A stretch of DNA of 64,000 bases from the NCBI GenBank assembly GCA_963969495.1, contig OZ018323.1:79680919-79744918 (forward strand), written 5' to 3'. Position numbers and translations under genes: made by a program. The notes under the pieces were generated by a model. It saw only the letters and a list, made by a program, of their open reading frames with translations, was not told where the DNA came from and did not search any database. Positions 1 to 11,469 of the stretch are shown here, piece by piece. Every line of letters begins with the position of its first letter. Positions within the stretch are counted from its first letter, which is position 1. This DNA is from Ceratothoa steindachneri (lineage: Eukaryota; Arthropoda; Malacostraca; Isopoda; Cymothoidae).

Positions 1-1210
1 ACTGTTGGGGTCTCGACGAGTGCATCTTAATCAAATATTCTTTCATTGTGAATCAGATTATATAAATATGAAATATAAAGGTGAAGTATAATATACTGCA
101 CAAATGTGAAAAGTTCAAGTCGAAACGATTCGAATGTACCCATTCGACCGCAGAAATGTTTCTGCAGGTCAATGTACGCGGGTAGAGCTAGTCCCTCATC
201 CGCTATAATCATTTGTCATGTCTCCTTCGGATAGAGTCAATAACTTATCGTCGATTGGCAGTGACCCTTAGACACGCCAGATGTACCTAAATGGTGACTA
301 ACTATAACACGGTTGTGAATATTGTAGTTGAACTGACAATTCTAACATATAGCGTACCCCTGAATGTACTATGCAAATGTGCAGGTTAAAATATCTGTTG
401 AATACAGTCACTTATGTAAAGTGGGTGGGGAGCGTCTCCCAGGCATGCACGATGCAATCTGAGTGTTGCTAACCTTTGCTATGGTGCATGCAGTTGAGGT
501 AACAACAACAAGGGGAATTGAATTGTGGGTACCATGTACACCTAACACAAAGAAAAGCGGCACACTCGTTTACATCCACCCACCCACAGGATGATAAAGA
601 TGCATACATACATACACACATACATAGACTGCTCTATAAGTCATGGTCTTTGCTCATTTTGTATTTTTTTTATTTGGTAAAAAGAGGCGAAAGCGAAAGG
701 AGTTACATAAAGTGGCTAAGTTCGGGTGAATGAATATAACTGTATTTTACATCGCCAGATGAGCGAAAAGATGAGGCTACTAGGTGTATCTGCTCGTTAC
801 CACCTGACTGTGAGGGAACAAGCCCGTGATGGCAAAAATAACGTTTTGTTTTTAAGCATTGTCTCCACGTGATGGGCCTCATTGACGCTTAGAAGCATTT
901 TTCCAAGTTTAAAAGCATGAGAAACGACAGGAGTGGGCTGAGGAATGCAGCCCTTATCAGCCCGAATATTTACCTAAGGAGAGACTCCCTCGCGACCTTT
1001 TCCCCTTTCCAGCCATGCAGGGATCACCTGAGGCAATCGCCGGGTGGATGATAGTCCTCCCCTTCTATGGGGTAAGCTCCCTCACTCTAGGCGTGCATAT
1101 TTACCCGTGTCGCCAAGAGCCATGGAGATTGTGCGAGAAAAGCTCACGTCGAAAAGACGATTTTAATCCTTCTCGATGCGGGTCGTCGTACGCCGAAGGC
1201 AAGGACTCTG
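1..1210. other. anonymous sequence, no supported gene
   Basis: Only short reading frames of 60-80 codons occur here, none with a motif I recognise. I see no repeat unit or transposon terminus. It is best left as unannotated intergenic or old repeat DNA. Confidence 0.5.
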
Positions 1211-1302
1211 CGGTATAAGTCAAATATCCCTCTTGGATAAGTCAAATATCCACCCTGGATAAGTCAAGTATCCTCTTCCTGGATTAGTCAAGAATCCTCT
1301 TC
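1211..1302. repeat. short tandem repeat, about 4 copies of a 22-25 bp unit
   Basis: The unit reads roughly GGATAAGTCAAATATCC plus a CT-rich spacer and is repeated about four times with small length changes. Each unit starts GGATA and ends TATCC, so it carries a 5-bp inverted repeat. Confidence 0.8.
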
Positions 1303-2640
1303 TTTCGATCTCCAAAGAAGAACTCAAGTCTTGTCCTAAAGGCTTCACTGAAGATTGATCTTCGCGTAAGACCTCTTAATTACGCACAGTCGTCAAATCA
1401 ATCCGTTTTGATGTCTCAGAAGAAACTTACTCTCCGTTTTCTGCCCCCCTCCCTCTCGTCATCTTAAAGGAATATTTCAACTCCAAGCAAGTTGACCCTG
1501 GGCCCCGTCGAAGTGAACTCAACTTCTACACGACCATCGTCTTCCCCCTTCATTTGTACAAGGTATCGTAAAAAATATTTTAGCTCCCTTAATTTTATAA
1601 TTGCCGCCTACCGTTCCCCCATCATCATTGTGTGTTTACTAAGTCACCGAGTAAAGCCCAATTTTAGTCTCTTCTTGTCGACCCATTTTAATTTATTTAA
1701 ATACCTAATTTCATTACTTGCCCGTTGACCACTTTAACGATTTGTCTTATTGTATGTATTCCTATTTTGTACCATTTTAACATAAATTATTCATAATTAT
1801 TAAAGTCTATTTTTGTCGACTCCTTTGCTTTCAACCTTTGAGCTCATCATAGCCGTGTAGTTACCCTGTAACTAAGTGAGACCTAAACAACTCAGCCAAT
1901 AAGGAATCAAAGTAGTTCTATTGGATTAGCCCTCTGTTACGAGAATCTGACCTCGTAATCTGACCCGGCGACCAAAAAGTATTAAAAAAACCCGCGCACT
2001 CTAAAATCGAATATGATAGATATATGTATGGTATATAGATACCTATTCCATGACACCGACGTTTCCACCAATATAGTGACTTCAAGGCACTCGCAGGTGT
2101 ATATGTGTGTGCCAACACTGATGTCCAAATGGAGATGTCCGCGTATGCAAAATCTGATGCGATTTGACGCGTGTGTACGACAATAATGAACAATTCGTAT
2201 GTACACATGTGTGTTTCTTTTCCCATCCTAGTAGGTGCTGGTCCTAGGGATCCTCCCCCACCCCCTTTCCTTACACCCACATCCCCAAAGTCATTTTCCC
2301 CCTGAAAACCCAGGCTGCTATTGGGATTTGCTTCACTCATGTTTCGTGCCCTCCCATCCCCAACGCTCGAATGCGCATCATCGGCTAAATATCTCCCCCA
2401 CATTTTCCATTTCTCCATCTTTACCCATTCTTTACATCTCTCTTCTTACAAACCTTCTGGCGACAATGCCCTCGTTGGTTTTCGCTCCTTAGCAATAAGA
2501 AGCGGCAACAAAATCCTCCCTGATGACGTCTGCAAGCATCCATGAGCGAGGGCACCTGCCTCTCGCCCACTCACCCCTGTAGTGAAACAAGAGGGGCAAT
2601 GCCCATAGAATATAAAAAAACAGGACGGGAATTTTATTTT
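1303..2640. other. anonymous sequence, no supported gene
   Basis: A 166-codon frame on the minus strand (1918-2418) overlaps several plus-strand frames over a C-rich stretch. It has no recognisable domain and I do not call it a gene. Nothing else stands out except a copy of the CAACGAGGGC motif in inverse orientation at about 2469-2485. Confidence 0.4.
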
Positions 2641-2652
2641 ATTTTATTGAAT

Positions 2653-2712
2653 TCAAGATGAAAATCAACGAGAGCATCTGCGTCAGAATGATTTAAAAGA
2701 AAAGTTTGCTAA
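2653..2712 (+). repeat. dispersed repeat, copy 1 (AAAATCAACGAG motif)
   Basis: About 55 bp containing AAAATCAACGAGAGCATC, then a degenerate GATTTAAAAGAAAA block. The same order of blocks recurs at 31474-31530. The element it belongs to is unknown. Confidence 0.5.
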
Positions 2713-3094
2713 AGAATTGGTGAAGTTAGGGGAAGTGACTCTGTGAGAAGTATTTAATCCGTGTGAGCAAATTGGTATATTCAGAACCGGGAAGACGGGG
2801 CCTGAACATGTCTCGTTTGAGGGGAGGACGAGGGAGGAATCCGAACGGACGTGCAGGAAAACAGAAACGAAATCGGAGCACTTGCTATCTTTAATTTTCT
2901 TCTTTTTAAATGAGGCAGCTGACATTTGGAAGATTGTGTGCTCTTCTGGCCCCAACGCCCGAAGCAATATTGGGATGTAAACATTTCCATAAGACCCCAC
3001 CGACTGCTATGGTGGGGGGGCACATGAACTATTTCGCGGTAGATATAGTTTTCGTAGAGACACAACAGGTGACCAACACATCACCGATAGACCT

Positions 3095-3113
3095 GACCTG
3101 ACCTGACCTGACA
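3095..3113. repeat. (CCTGA)n microsatellite
   Basis: Three to four perfect copies of a 5-bp unit, shortly before the large minisatellite. Confidence 0.8.
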
Positions 3114-3169
3114 TATGCGATTGCGGTTGAGTCCACCATATACCAGGTTAGGGTTGGTATATTAACTCA

Positions 3170-6100
3170 CCAGTGAGACCATTTCTTCAGTCTGAAGAAC
3201 AAAATGGGTTCATCTCTGCAGTATGAAGATCACGATGAGATCATTTATTCAGCCTGAAGACCAAGGCAGATTCATCTATTCATTCTGAAAACAAGGATTG
3301 GTTAATTTATTCAGTCTGAAGAAAAGGATGAGTTCATCTCTTCAGTCAGAAGATCAGACAGGTTTATATCTTTACTCTAAAGAACACAAAGAGTTCATCT
3401 CTTCGGCCTGAAGAACATGATAGGTTCATATATTGCGTGAAAACAATAAAGGGATCATCACTTCAGTCGGAATACCAATATGTGCTGACCTCTTGTGTGA
3501 AGACCACCATGGGTTCATCTCTTCAGTATGGAGAACACGAGGAGGTTATTTCTTGAGTCTGAAGAGGATGTGTCCATCTCTTCACACTGAATCCCAGGAT
3601 ATTTCATCTATTCAGCCTGAAAACCACGATGGCTTCATCTCTTCATTCTGAATAACAAGTTGAGTTCGTCTCAACATTCTGAATACCATGATTGGTTCAT
3701 CTATTCAGTCTGAATTTTACCATGTGTTCATCTGTCCAATCTGAATAATAGTATGGGTACATCTCTTCACTCAGAAGAAAAGGCTGAGGTAATTTCTTCA
3801 TTCTGAAGATCACGATTGGTTCATCTCTTCAGTCTGATATTCAGGATTGGTCCAACTCTTAATTCTGAAGACTACGTTTGGTTCATCTCTTCACTCTGCA
3901 CTACATGATGGGTTCATCGCTTCTGTCTCAAGACCACGATGAGTAAATCTTTTCAGTTTGAAGAACAGAATGGGTTAATTTCTCTATTCTGAAAAACAGC
4001 ACAATGATTTATACTCTTCAGTTAAAAAAACACAATGAGTTCTACTCTTCAGTCTGAAAACATAATCGGTTCATCTATTCAGTATGAATAATACCATAGA
4101 TTCATCTATTCAGTCTGAATAACAAGGTGGTTTCATCTCTTCATTCCTAAGACCACGATGCGTTTTTCTGTTCAATCAGAAGATGATTGGTTCATCATTT
4201 CAGTTTGAATACATGTTCGGTTCATCTCTTCAATCCGAAGAACTCGATGAGTTCAGCTCTTCGGTCTAAAGAACAGTAAGGGTTAATCTCTTCAGTCTGA
4301 AGAACATGATAAGTGTATCTTTCAGTCTGAAGAACACAATGGGATAATTTCTTTAGTTTGAAGAATAAATTAGTTCATCTCTTTAGTCTAAAGATCCCGA
4401 TACACTCGTCTCTTCAGTCTGATGAACAAGATAGGTTGATATCTTCGGTTTGAAGACGAGGTCGAGTTCATCTTTTCAGTCTGAAGATTATGATGGGTTT
4501 ATCTCTTCAGTAAGAAGAACACAAAATGATAATCTATTCAGACTGGAAAACATGATATGTTCATATATTGAGTGAAGACCATGAAGGAGGTTATCTCTTC
4601 AGTCTTAAGACGAGGATGTGTTCATCTCTTCAGTCCAAATCCCAGGATATTTCATCTATTTAGTCGGAATACAACGATGGGTTCGTATCCTCAGTTTGAA
4701 GACTATAATGGGGTCATCTGCCCAGTTTGAATAATAGGACGGGCACATCTGTTCACCCTGAATAATAAGATGGGTCGATTGCTCCAGTCTGAATACAACG
4801 ATGTGCCCAAGTGTAAAGTTTGAATAAAAGTATGGTTACATCACTCCACTCTGAAAAACAGGGTGAGCTGATCCCTTCAGTCTAAAAATCACAATTAGTT
4901 CATCTCTTCAGTCTGAAGACCACGTTCTGTTGATCTCTTGAGTCTGGAATTCCCTATTGGTTCATTTCTTCAGTCTGAATTACACAATGGGTTGATATGT
5001 TCGGTCTGAAGACCAGGGCGGGTTCATCTCTTCAGTCTGAAGACCAGGATCGATAAATCTTTTCACTTTGAAGAACATGATTGTTTTATCTTTCCAGTCT
5101 GAAAAACACAATGGGTTCGTCTCTACAATGTGACGAACAGTCTGGGTTAATCTCTCCAGTCTGATTAGCACAATGCATTTTTCTCTTCAATCTGAAGAAC
5201 ACGATGGGTTCATCTCTTCAGGCTGAAGAACACTATTGGTTGATCTCTCCAATCTGAAGAACACGATGGATTCGTCTCTATAGTCTGAATAACAGGATAG
5301 GTTAATCTCTTCACTCGTAAGAACACAATTCGTTCTTCTCTTCAGTCTGAAGAACTCGATAGGTTTATCTCCTCATTCTGAATAATGTTATAGGTTCATC
5401 TCTTTAGGTAGAAGAACAAAAAGAGCTAATCTCTTCTATCTGAAGAGCACGATAAGTACCTACATCTCTTCATTCTGAATAACACGATCTGGTCATTTCT
5501 TTAGTTTGAAGAATAAACGTGTGCATCTCTTCAGTCTAAATACCACGTTAGGTTTATCTCTTGAGTCTGATGAACAGGATTAGGAAATTTCTTCAGGTTT
5601 GCCCCCGCTTGGCTTCATCTCTTCATTCTGAAAAAGATGAATAGTTCACCTATGTTGTTTGAAGTGCACTTCTTCTGTCTGAAGAACTCGACAAGTTCAA
5701 CTCATTGGTAATAAGACCAAAATGCGTTCAACCATTCTGACTGAAGAACACGATTGGATCATCTGTTCATTCTGAATACAGGGATTTGTTCATTTCTTCG
5801 GTCTGAAGAAAAGGATGGGTCAATCTCTTCAGATTGACGAACATGAATGGTTCATTTGTTCAGTGTAAAAGCACGATGAGTTCATCTTCTCAGTCAGAAG
5901 ACCACGATTGGTTCACTTTTTCAGTCTGAAGAACGCGATGAGTTCATCTCTTTAATCTGAATAACACTGTGGGTTAATATATTCAGTTTGAATAACGTAA
6001 TAACTTTATCTTTCAGGCCTGAAAAAAACAGTGGGTTCAACTCTTCAGTCCAAATAACATAATGGGTTAATCTCTTTAGACTGAAGAACACGTTGGGTTC

Positions 6101-6555
6101 CTCTCTCAGTTTAAAGACCCCAGTGAGTTCATCTCTTCAGTCTAAATTTTACGATAGGTTGATATGTTCAGTCTGAAGACAAGGGCAGGTTCATCTCTTC
6201 AGTCTGAAGAACACGATGGGTTCTTCATTTCAGTCTAAATATCATGACGGGTTCATACCTTGAGTCTGAATACCAATATGTGCTAATCTGTTAAGTCTAA
6301 AGATCAAGATGGGTGAATCTCTTCGGGTTGATAACACGATGAAGATATCTCTTCAGTCTGAAGACGAGGATGTGTTCATCTCTTTAGTCGAAATCCCAGG
6401 ATGTTTCATTTCTTCAGTCTAAATACAACGATGGGTTAATCATTTAAACCTGAATTCTACGATGGGTTCATCTCACCAGTCTGAATACAACGATTGCTTC
6501 CTATCTTCAGTCTTAATGCTACAATGGGCTCATGCGTGCAGTCTGAATAACAGGA
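3170..6555. repeat. minisatellite, about 30-bp unit, roughly 110 copies
   Basis: About 3.4 kb of head-to-tail units whose consensus joins GGTTCATCTCTTCAGT to CTGAAGAACACGAT. The period is near 30 bp, with substitutions in most units and small indels. Each typical unit contains CTTCAGTCTGAAG, a perfect 6-bp inverted repeat around one central T, so the array can form many small hairpins. No frame stays open across the array. Adjacent units differ by several bases, so this is an old array rather than a recent expansion. It ends abruptly in GA-rich DNA. Confidence 0.93.
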
Positions 6556-6960
6556 AGAAAGAGAGAGAAAAATAGAAAAAGAGAGATGAAGGAGAAGTTA
6601 GAGGAAAGAGAGAGAGGGTAGAGGGAGAGAGAAATGGAGAGGCAGAAGGTAAGAGACAGAAAGAAGGGGAGGAAAGAAAGATAAAGACAGACATTGAGAC
6701 AGAGAGAAACGGAGAGGCATATGTAAACAGAGAAAGATAGAAAGAGAGAGAGAAAACAGAGAAACAGCGAGGCAAAAGTAAAGAGGGAGAGCGAGAGTAG
6801 AAGGAAACAGAGAGAGAGAGAGAGAGACAGAGAGGCAGAAGAGAGAGAGAGAGAGAGAGAGAGAGGAAGGAAGAGACAGACATAAAGGAAAGGGAGAGGC
6901 AGAATGAAAGAGAGAAGAGAGGGAAGGAGAAAGGCAGAAGGAGAGAGAGAGAGAGAGAGA
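6550..6960. repeat. GA-rich imperfect microsatellite
   Basis: Purine-only DNA dominated by GA with interspersed AAACAGAGA blocks. It directly adjoins the 3' terminus of a CR1 LINE at 6961. Frames through it (Arg/Glu on plus, Ser/Leu on minus) are composition artefacts. Confidence 0.95.
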
Positions 6961-7490
6961 GCTAAAAGGAGCTACAAGGATAGGAAGTACCCTAGAAGAC
7001 CTTACGGTCCATTCAGAGAGGGTACCTTTGGACTAGCAGTCGAGCAGGCACAGTTCTACTCAACGGCTTACGTGCCCAAACGGCCACTTTTCAAGACTTT
7101 GTCCAGTCTTGACTTGAACTGATCAACAGAATTGCTGTTGACAACTTCCACTGGAAGTGCGTTCCAGCTACCACATATGCTGTATGTGAAAAATCTCCCA
7201 CACAAATCGAGGTGGTAACGCTTCAGCTCAAGTTTGTAGCCGTGATTTCTAGTTCTGCCTTAACTAAGTTGGAAAACATCAGTGTAGTCTACATTGTCGA
7301 AGCCTCGAAGTATTTTAAACACTTTGATAAGCTGACCACGCAGTCTTCGAGTCTCCATCGAGAGCAGATCTAATTTCCTTAATCTATCGTCGTAACTTTG
7401 GTGTCTGATAGAGGGAATCATTTTGGTTGTCCTGGCTTGCACACGTTCCAATCTCGCGACATCCTTTCGAAACGAAGGACTCCAAGGTGC
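6961..7490 (-). mobile_element. CR1-like LINE (subfamily 1), 3' fragment
   Basis: On the minus strand this encodes the C-terminus of a CR1 ORF2, with the diagnostic order SPSFRKDVARLERVQARTTK, then IPSIRHQSYDDRL, then METRRLRGQ, stopping near 7260 by an in-frame stop. Beyond the stop the family sequence continues (CGRFFTYSICGSWNALPVEV) to the LINE 3' end at about 6961. Compared with the longer copy at 11470-13635, about 21 nt are missing just before the SPSFRKD motif. The 5' side is joined directly to an SGNH-esterase frame. Unlike the copies at 11.9 and 14.1 kb, it keeps the Arg codon in SIRH. A dead fragment. Confidence 0.88.
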
Positions 7491-7497
7491 GGTACAG

Positions 7498-7905
7498 GTC
7501 AACAAAAAAGACCCCCCTCTGCTGTACACAAATCTGCCAGGCTCCGGTTCAAAGAGACGTTTATCGAGTGAGTGGTCGGTGTTTGACCTCTCCTCGGGAG
7601 CATCCCGACCACAACACGCATGCGGGTTTTCGGCCCACAGTCGTCCACGGCGCCCATGACTGTGTGGAATATTTTATCTGTAGGGCCTACCCTACCTTTT
7701 CTCAGGTAAAGGTCATTGCCCCTTACCATCAGAGCAACGACTGAGCTCTCAGAAATCTGAGATTTCTCCACTTCTACTCTGATGTGGTGGTTACCCCGTC
7801 CTGACAGACAGCTTACCTTCAAACTAGTGCGTAGGCGGGCGGCTAGCAGGGGCTGCAGACCCCGTGCTTGAGAATCGCCAATAAGGGTAACCCTTGCACA
7901 TTTGT
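7498..7905 (-). pseudogene. SGNH/GDSL-esterase-like domain, probable LINE ORF1 part
   Basis: Read on the minus strand, the frame has VTLIGDSQARGLQPLLAARL (block I, with the nucleophile Ser in GDSQ), then ALMVRGNDLYLRKG (block III, G-N-D) about 50 residues later, and ends with a TAA-type stop near 7499. This order is typical of SGNH hydrolases. Such domains are known in ORF1 proteins of CR1/L2-type LINEs, where they are thought to act on lipids or in RNP assembly. It is followed at once by the C-terminus of CR1 ORF2, so an internal deletion that fused ORF1 to the end of ORF2 is the simplest reading. Upstream lies a Lys/Glu-rich linker with stops. A non-LINE esterase cannot be excluded. Confidence 0.65.
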
Positions 7906-8330
7906 CTGCAGACGACTGAGTCTTCCCTTTCGGAAGCGACTTGCCCGTTTCCTCTTATTTCTCTACATTTTTCTTCTTCTTCTTATTCTTCTTCTTCTTT
8001 TTCTTGTCTTCCTTTGTTTTCTCTTCTTCTGTTTCTCATTTCTCTTCTTCTGCTTCTACTTTTCTCTTCCTCTGTTTCCACTTTCTTTTCTTCTCTTTCT
8101 ACTTTCTAATTTCTCTTCTTTCTTCTTTCCCTTTTTCCTCTTTCTTTTCTTCTTTTTGGCTTGTTGAGCCAGTCATGCAGCAGAACACCATACGCATTAG
8201 AAATGGGGTTTTTGTGTGATTTTCTCTTGCACCAATCACATCCGCTATTTCCAGGAGGTTTTCGGTCGTTCGGCGAACAGAAATCCTTTGACCAAGCACA
8301 CCAACCCTAAGGTCTCTCCTGGGCCGGACG
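7906..8330 (-). other. Lys/Arg/Glu-rich frame and upstream ORF, possible ORF1 N-terminal part
   Basis: From 7960 to 8155 the plus strand is almost pure pyrimidine, so the minus strand reads as Lys/Glu/Arg. It runs into the esterase frame with at least one stop between. Upstream of it a short frame (8099-8299) begins MLGQRISVRRTTENLLE and has no recognised motif. Together they may be the N-terminal half of the LINE ORF1 ending at 7499. This is inference from position only. Confidence 0.35.
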
Positions 8331-9090
8331 TCCCCAATCGTGCCACAGCTCCCAACTGAGCAGCGCGAGAGCCCCAGTGAACTGGATCTCTGATTTTTCG
8401 ACAGGGGTGCTTGAAGTGTAACTGTCTTCCTACGAGTACTAAGCCATACTAATCAACTAAAAATGGCCAGACTAAAGGCAAATAGTAAAGCTAAGTGCCC
8501 ACGACTTCATCCGAGATCTTTAGCTGATCTGGCAACCAGCAAGGCACAAAAGCTCTCTCACCAAAGAGCAGTTGAACCTTTGTTCAGCAAGTATCGGTCA
8601 CAGGGGGCTGGTCAGGCCATTACACGTTAGAAGAAAGCTTCTAAGGGGTACCTAGCATTTCTCCATTAATCGTACCCCCAAACGCCTGAGATCCCTTCAA
8701 TCTCAGTCTCTTGCAACCTATGAGTGCTCCAAGGCGTTATGTAAAGAGGTTCCAAAGCCTCTCTTCTCACGTGGCATAAGGTAGCTGGTGGGGCCCTTAT
8801 TAATAAACAACTTATGTGTAATAGAGATGAAGGTTTGTTTTTGTTGTTGGTTTTTTTTGACAGATGTAGAGAGTTGGTGAAACTTAGTACTATCAAAATC
8901 GAATAGGTTCGTAGGGGCATGCAAGTAGACACATCAAAGAAGTGGTAGAGAAGTTTGACAACCCTTAGTCTGGATCCTACTAAAGCTACCATGCTGGTAT
9001 GAGTGACCCTGCCGGACTAAATAAAAGTCCCCCCAGCTTAGCTAGCTTAACTCAAATAGATCGCGCATGCTCTCGCACCGACAGCAAGGT
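8331..9090. other. anonymous sequence, no supported gene
   Basis: Moderately GC-rich with only short frames on both strands. No terminus, domain or repeat recognised. Confidence 0.4.
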
Positions 9091-9281
9091 GGTTGTAGAG
9101 AGAGAGAGAGGAAGAGAAGAGGAAACAGACAGAAAGAGAGGGGAACAGAGAAGCGGATGGAAAGAGAAAGAGAGCAAGATAAGAGCGATAGAGAAACAGA
9201 GAGAGAAAGGAGAGGCAGAAGGAAACAGGTAGAATGAGAGAGAGAGAGAGATAAAAGAGTGAGAGAAACAAAGGCAGAAGT

Positions 9282-9324
<43 letters not shown>

Positions 9325-9370
9325 TGAGAGGCAGAAGTAAATAGAGAAAGGGAGAAAGATAAGGGAAACA
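9091..9370. repeat. GA-rich imperfect microsatellite
   Basis: Purine-rich repeats of GA, GAAACAGA and AGGCAGAAG, with one pure (GA) run near 9289-9320. Not adjoined by a recognisable CR1 3' end on either side. Confidence 0.93.
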
Positions 9371-10153
9371 GAAAATTGATACAAATTTAACCATGGCTGC
9401 TTTTTTTAGATTTTAAATTTTAATCTTAGTAGCGAAGCGCAAGCTGAGAGGGGCGAAGCCATTGCCTGGTTTTCTCTATTGAAATATTATGCAATAAAAA
9501 TAAAGAACTCACGAAGCATTTTTAAACATTGTACATTAAAACATTGTGCACGAAAACTGGTAAAGTATATATTACAAATTTTCATTATTATATTGAGATA
9601 TTATGCAATAAACATACAGAATAAAAATAATATCTTATAAAACAATTTAATCTCTTTTAAAAACAAACTTGACAGCCATTTGTGAATATATTTGACATAA
9701 ATTTAAATTTAAAATCTCTTAGTGATTTAAAAACTCGAAACAGAAGAAAGGTTTAGCTTTGGGTCATTCTGTGATTAGCAAAACAAGATTAGGACTAGAA
9801 TTAGGACGAAAGATTAAAATATACATTTATCTACTTTTCACAAGTTAAACCACTGTTATTTCTTGGAATTCCTAAATTAATTTATTAATGAAACTCGCCG
9901 TTTTCGCTTCAAACTTATATTTATAATCGATTCAAGTTCGGAATCGAGTTTTCAAAAATTTTTCGGTTCGAATATTTTTTCCGTCTATATATATATATAT
10001 ATATATATATATCGTATTTTGCAAAAGTTCTTTTACCCTCGGTGTTTTTTTATATTTTAGGAAAGGTTTACGTGTATGATAGAAAAGTTCCGTCAAACAA
10101 ATTTAGAGTTGTTTTCCTGCAAGTGTCATTAAAACTTTTTCCATTGTGTACAG
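9371..10153. other. AT-rich DNA with a dispersed 15-bp motif and a (TA)15 run
   Basis: Very AT-rich. At 9431-9460 it carries AGCGAAGCGCAAGCT followed by GGCGAAGCC; the same pair occurs inverted at 43416-43456. A (TA)n run sits at about 9983-10012. No gene seen. Confidence 0.6.
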
Positions 10154-11013
10154 ATGTATGCCATTGGCAAGCGAATCAACGCCAGTCGGATGACCGTCCA
10201 CAGATTCGCGGAGAGGCTGAAGAACGGAGATGACTTCAAAGATCGTTCTCGTTCAGCCATACCTCAAGTTGTCAACCGTTTTGGTTGTGTGAAATTACTT
10301 CGAAAATGCCCCGAAGTTCAAAATGACTGCGCTCGCGAAGAAGAACATCTCAAGGCCGTCAAGGAGGAGGGTAACAAGAGCTTGAGGTGTGTGGAAATGA
10401 CTCTGCTCACCGACCGTGTGCGAGAACTACGTTGGGAGCGCTGTCTTCGCCTTCTCAAAGAATTGAAGTGTCATTGCAAACGAATTCTCATTTTATTCTA
10501 AGGAAAATACACTCAAGGTCGATCCCGTTATCAATGACCAGAAGAACCGCGTGGTAATCTTCGGCCAGGACGTCTCCGAGCTCTGCTACGTATCAATGAC
10601 CAATTACCCGACCTCCGTGATGATGATGGCGTCGTAGCTTCATATGGCGAGAAGATGCCACCGAAATGGTTTACGGTCGGTTACAGGCTGAACGGGGCCG
10701 ATTGCAGGGACACGTTGGCCACGAAAGTCCTGCCCTGGGTGAGAAAAATCATGAAGAAGGTGGAGTACGTCTTTCAGCAGGATGGTGACCCGGCCCACAA
10801 GGCCAAAACCATGCAAGAGTGGTTATGGTCGAAAAGGAACTTCTGGTCGAAGGAATTTTGGCCGCCGCAGTCGGCCTACCTCAATCCTCTCGACTACAGC
10901 GTGTGGGCGCGAGTCGGCCAGCAGGCGGAAGGAATTGGTCCGCAAATGCGCGCGGCCTTCAGCTAGCTCCTGCCTGCAGAGCGTGCTGGCCGCCGAGGGT
11001 GGTCACATTCATT
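10154..11013 (+). pseudogene. mariner-like transposase, degraded
   Basis: Pieces in consecutive frames match a Tc1/mariner transposase. An N-terminal helix-turn-helix region (KRINASRMTVHRFAERLKNG, then DRSRSAIPQV) is followed by GNKSLRCVEMTLLTDRVREL. The catalytic core reads VDPVINDQKNRVVIFGQDVS, then GEKMPPKWFTVGYRL, then VFQQDGDPAHKAKT (second Asp), then NPLDYSVW (third Asp, DDxD type). The C-terminus is LQSVLAAEGGHIH. The first catalytic block, expected as SDEK after ILF, is destroyed near 10497 by a small deletion and stop. At least two further frameshifts occur (about 10635 and 10930). The element cannot be active. Flanking inverted repeats were not found. Confidence 0.88.
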
Positions 11014-11071
11014 AATATTACAATTCAAACATATTTATATTTTAAAACAATAAAAACGTATCTAACTGCAT

Positions 11072-11076
<5 letters not shown>

Positions 11077-11151
<75 letters not shown>
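11077..11151. repeat. (TA)n microsatellite
   Basis: A pure (TA) run directly 3' of the mariner remnant, ending at the MITE insertion point. Confidence 0.98.
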
Positions 11152-11154
<3 letters not shown>

Positions 11155-11277
11155 GGTGTCCACAAAGTCTGGGAACAGGAATTTTAATATTTTATTTATT
11201 TATGTTATTTTAACATAAATAACATAAATAAATAAAATATTAAAATTACTATGTACCCAGACTTTGTGGACACCCTG
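11152..11277. mobile_element. snapback mariner-type MITE, 126 bp
   Basis: The element begins CAGGGTGTCCACAAAGTCTG and ends with the reverse complement, flanked on both sides by TA, the target duplication of Tc1/mariner elements. The two halves are near-perfect inverted repeats along almost their whole length (about 60 bp each, a few mismatches), so the transcript or single strand folds into one long hairpin. It contains no coding sequence and would need a transposase supplied in trans. It sits inside a (TA)n array. Confidence 0.93.
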
Positions 11278-11287
11278 TATGTATATG

Positions 11288-11294
<7 letters not shown>

Positions 11295-11380
<86 letters not shown>
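11295..11380. repeat. (TA)n microsatellite
   Basis: Continuation of the (TA) array on the right of the MITE, with one interruption, running into GA-rich DNA at 11385-11470. Confidence 0.97.
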
Positions 11381-11381
<1 letters not shown>

Positions 11382-11469
11382 AAAGAAACAGAGAGACATA
11401 ACGAAAGAGATAGATGCAAACAAGAGGGAGAGTGAAACAGATAAGCGAAAGAATAAGAGCGAGAGGAAG

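Noticed and set aside
1918..2418. 166-codon minus-strand frame
   Set aside because: No recognised motif, overlaps other frames over a biased C/G-rich stretch, and has no promoter, splice or homology support.
3170..6555. CRISPR-like array of about 30-bp repeats
   Set aside because: There are no spacers; units are head-to-tail and degenerate, and the context is a eukaryotic genome.
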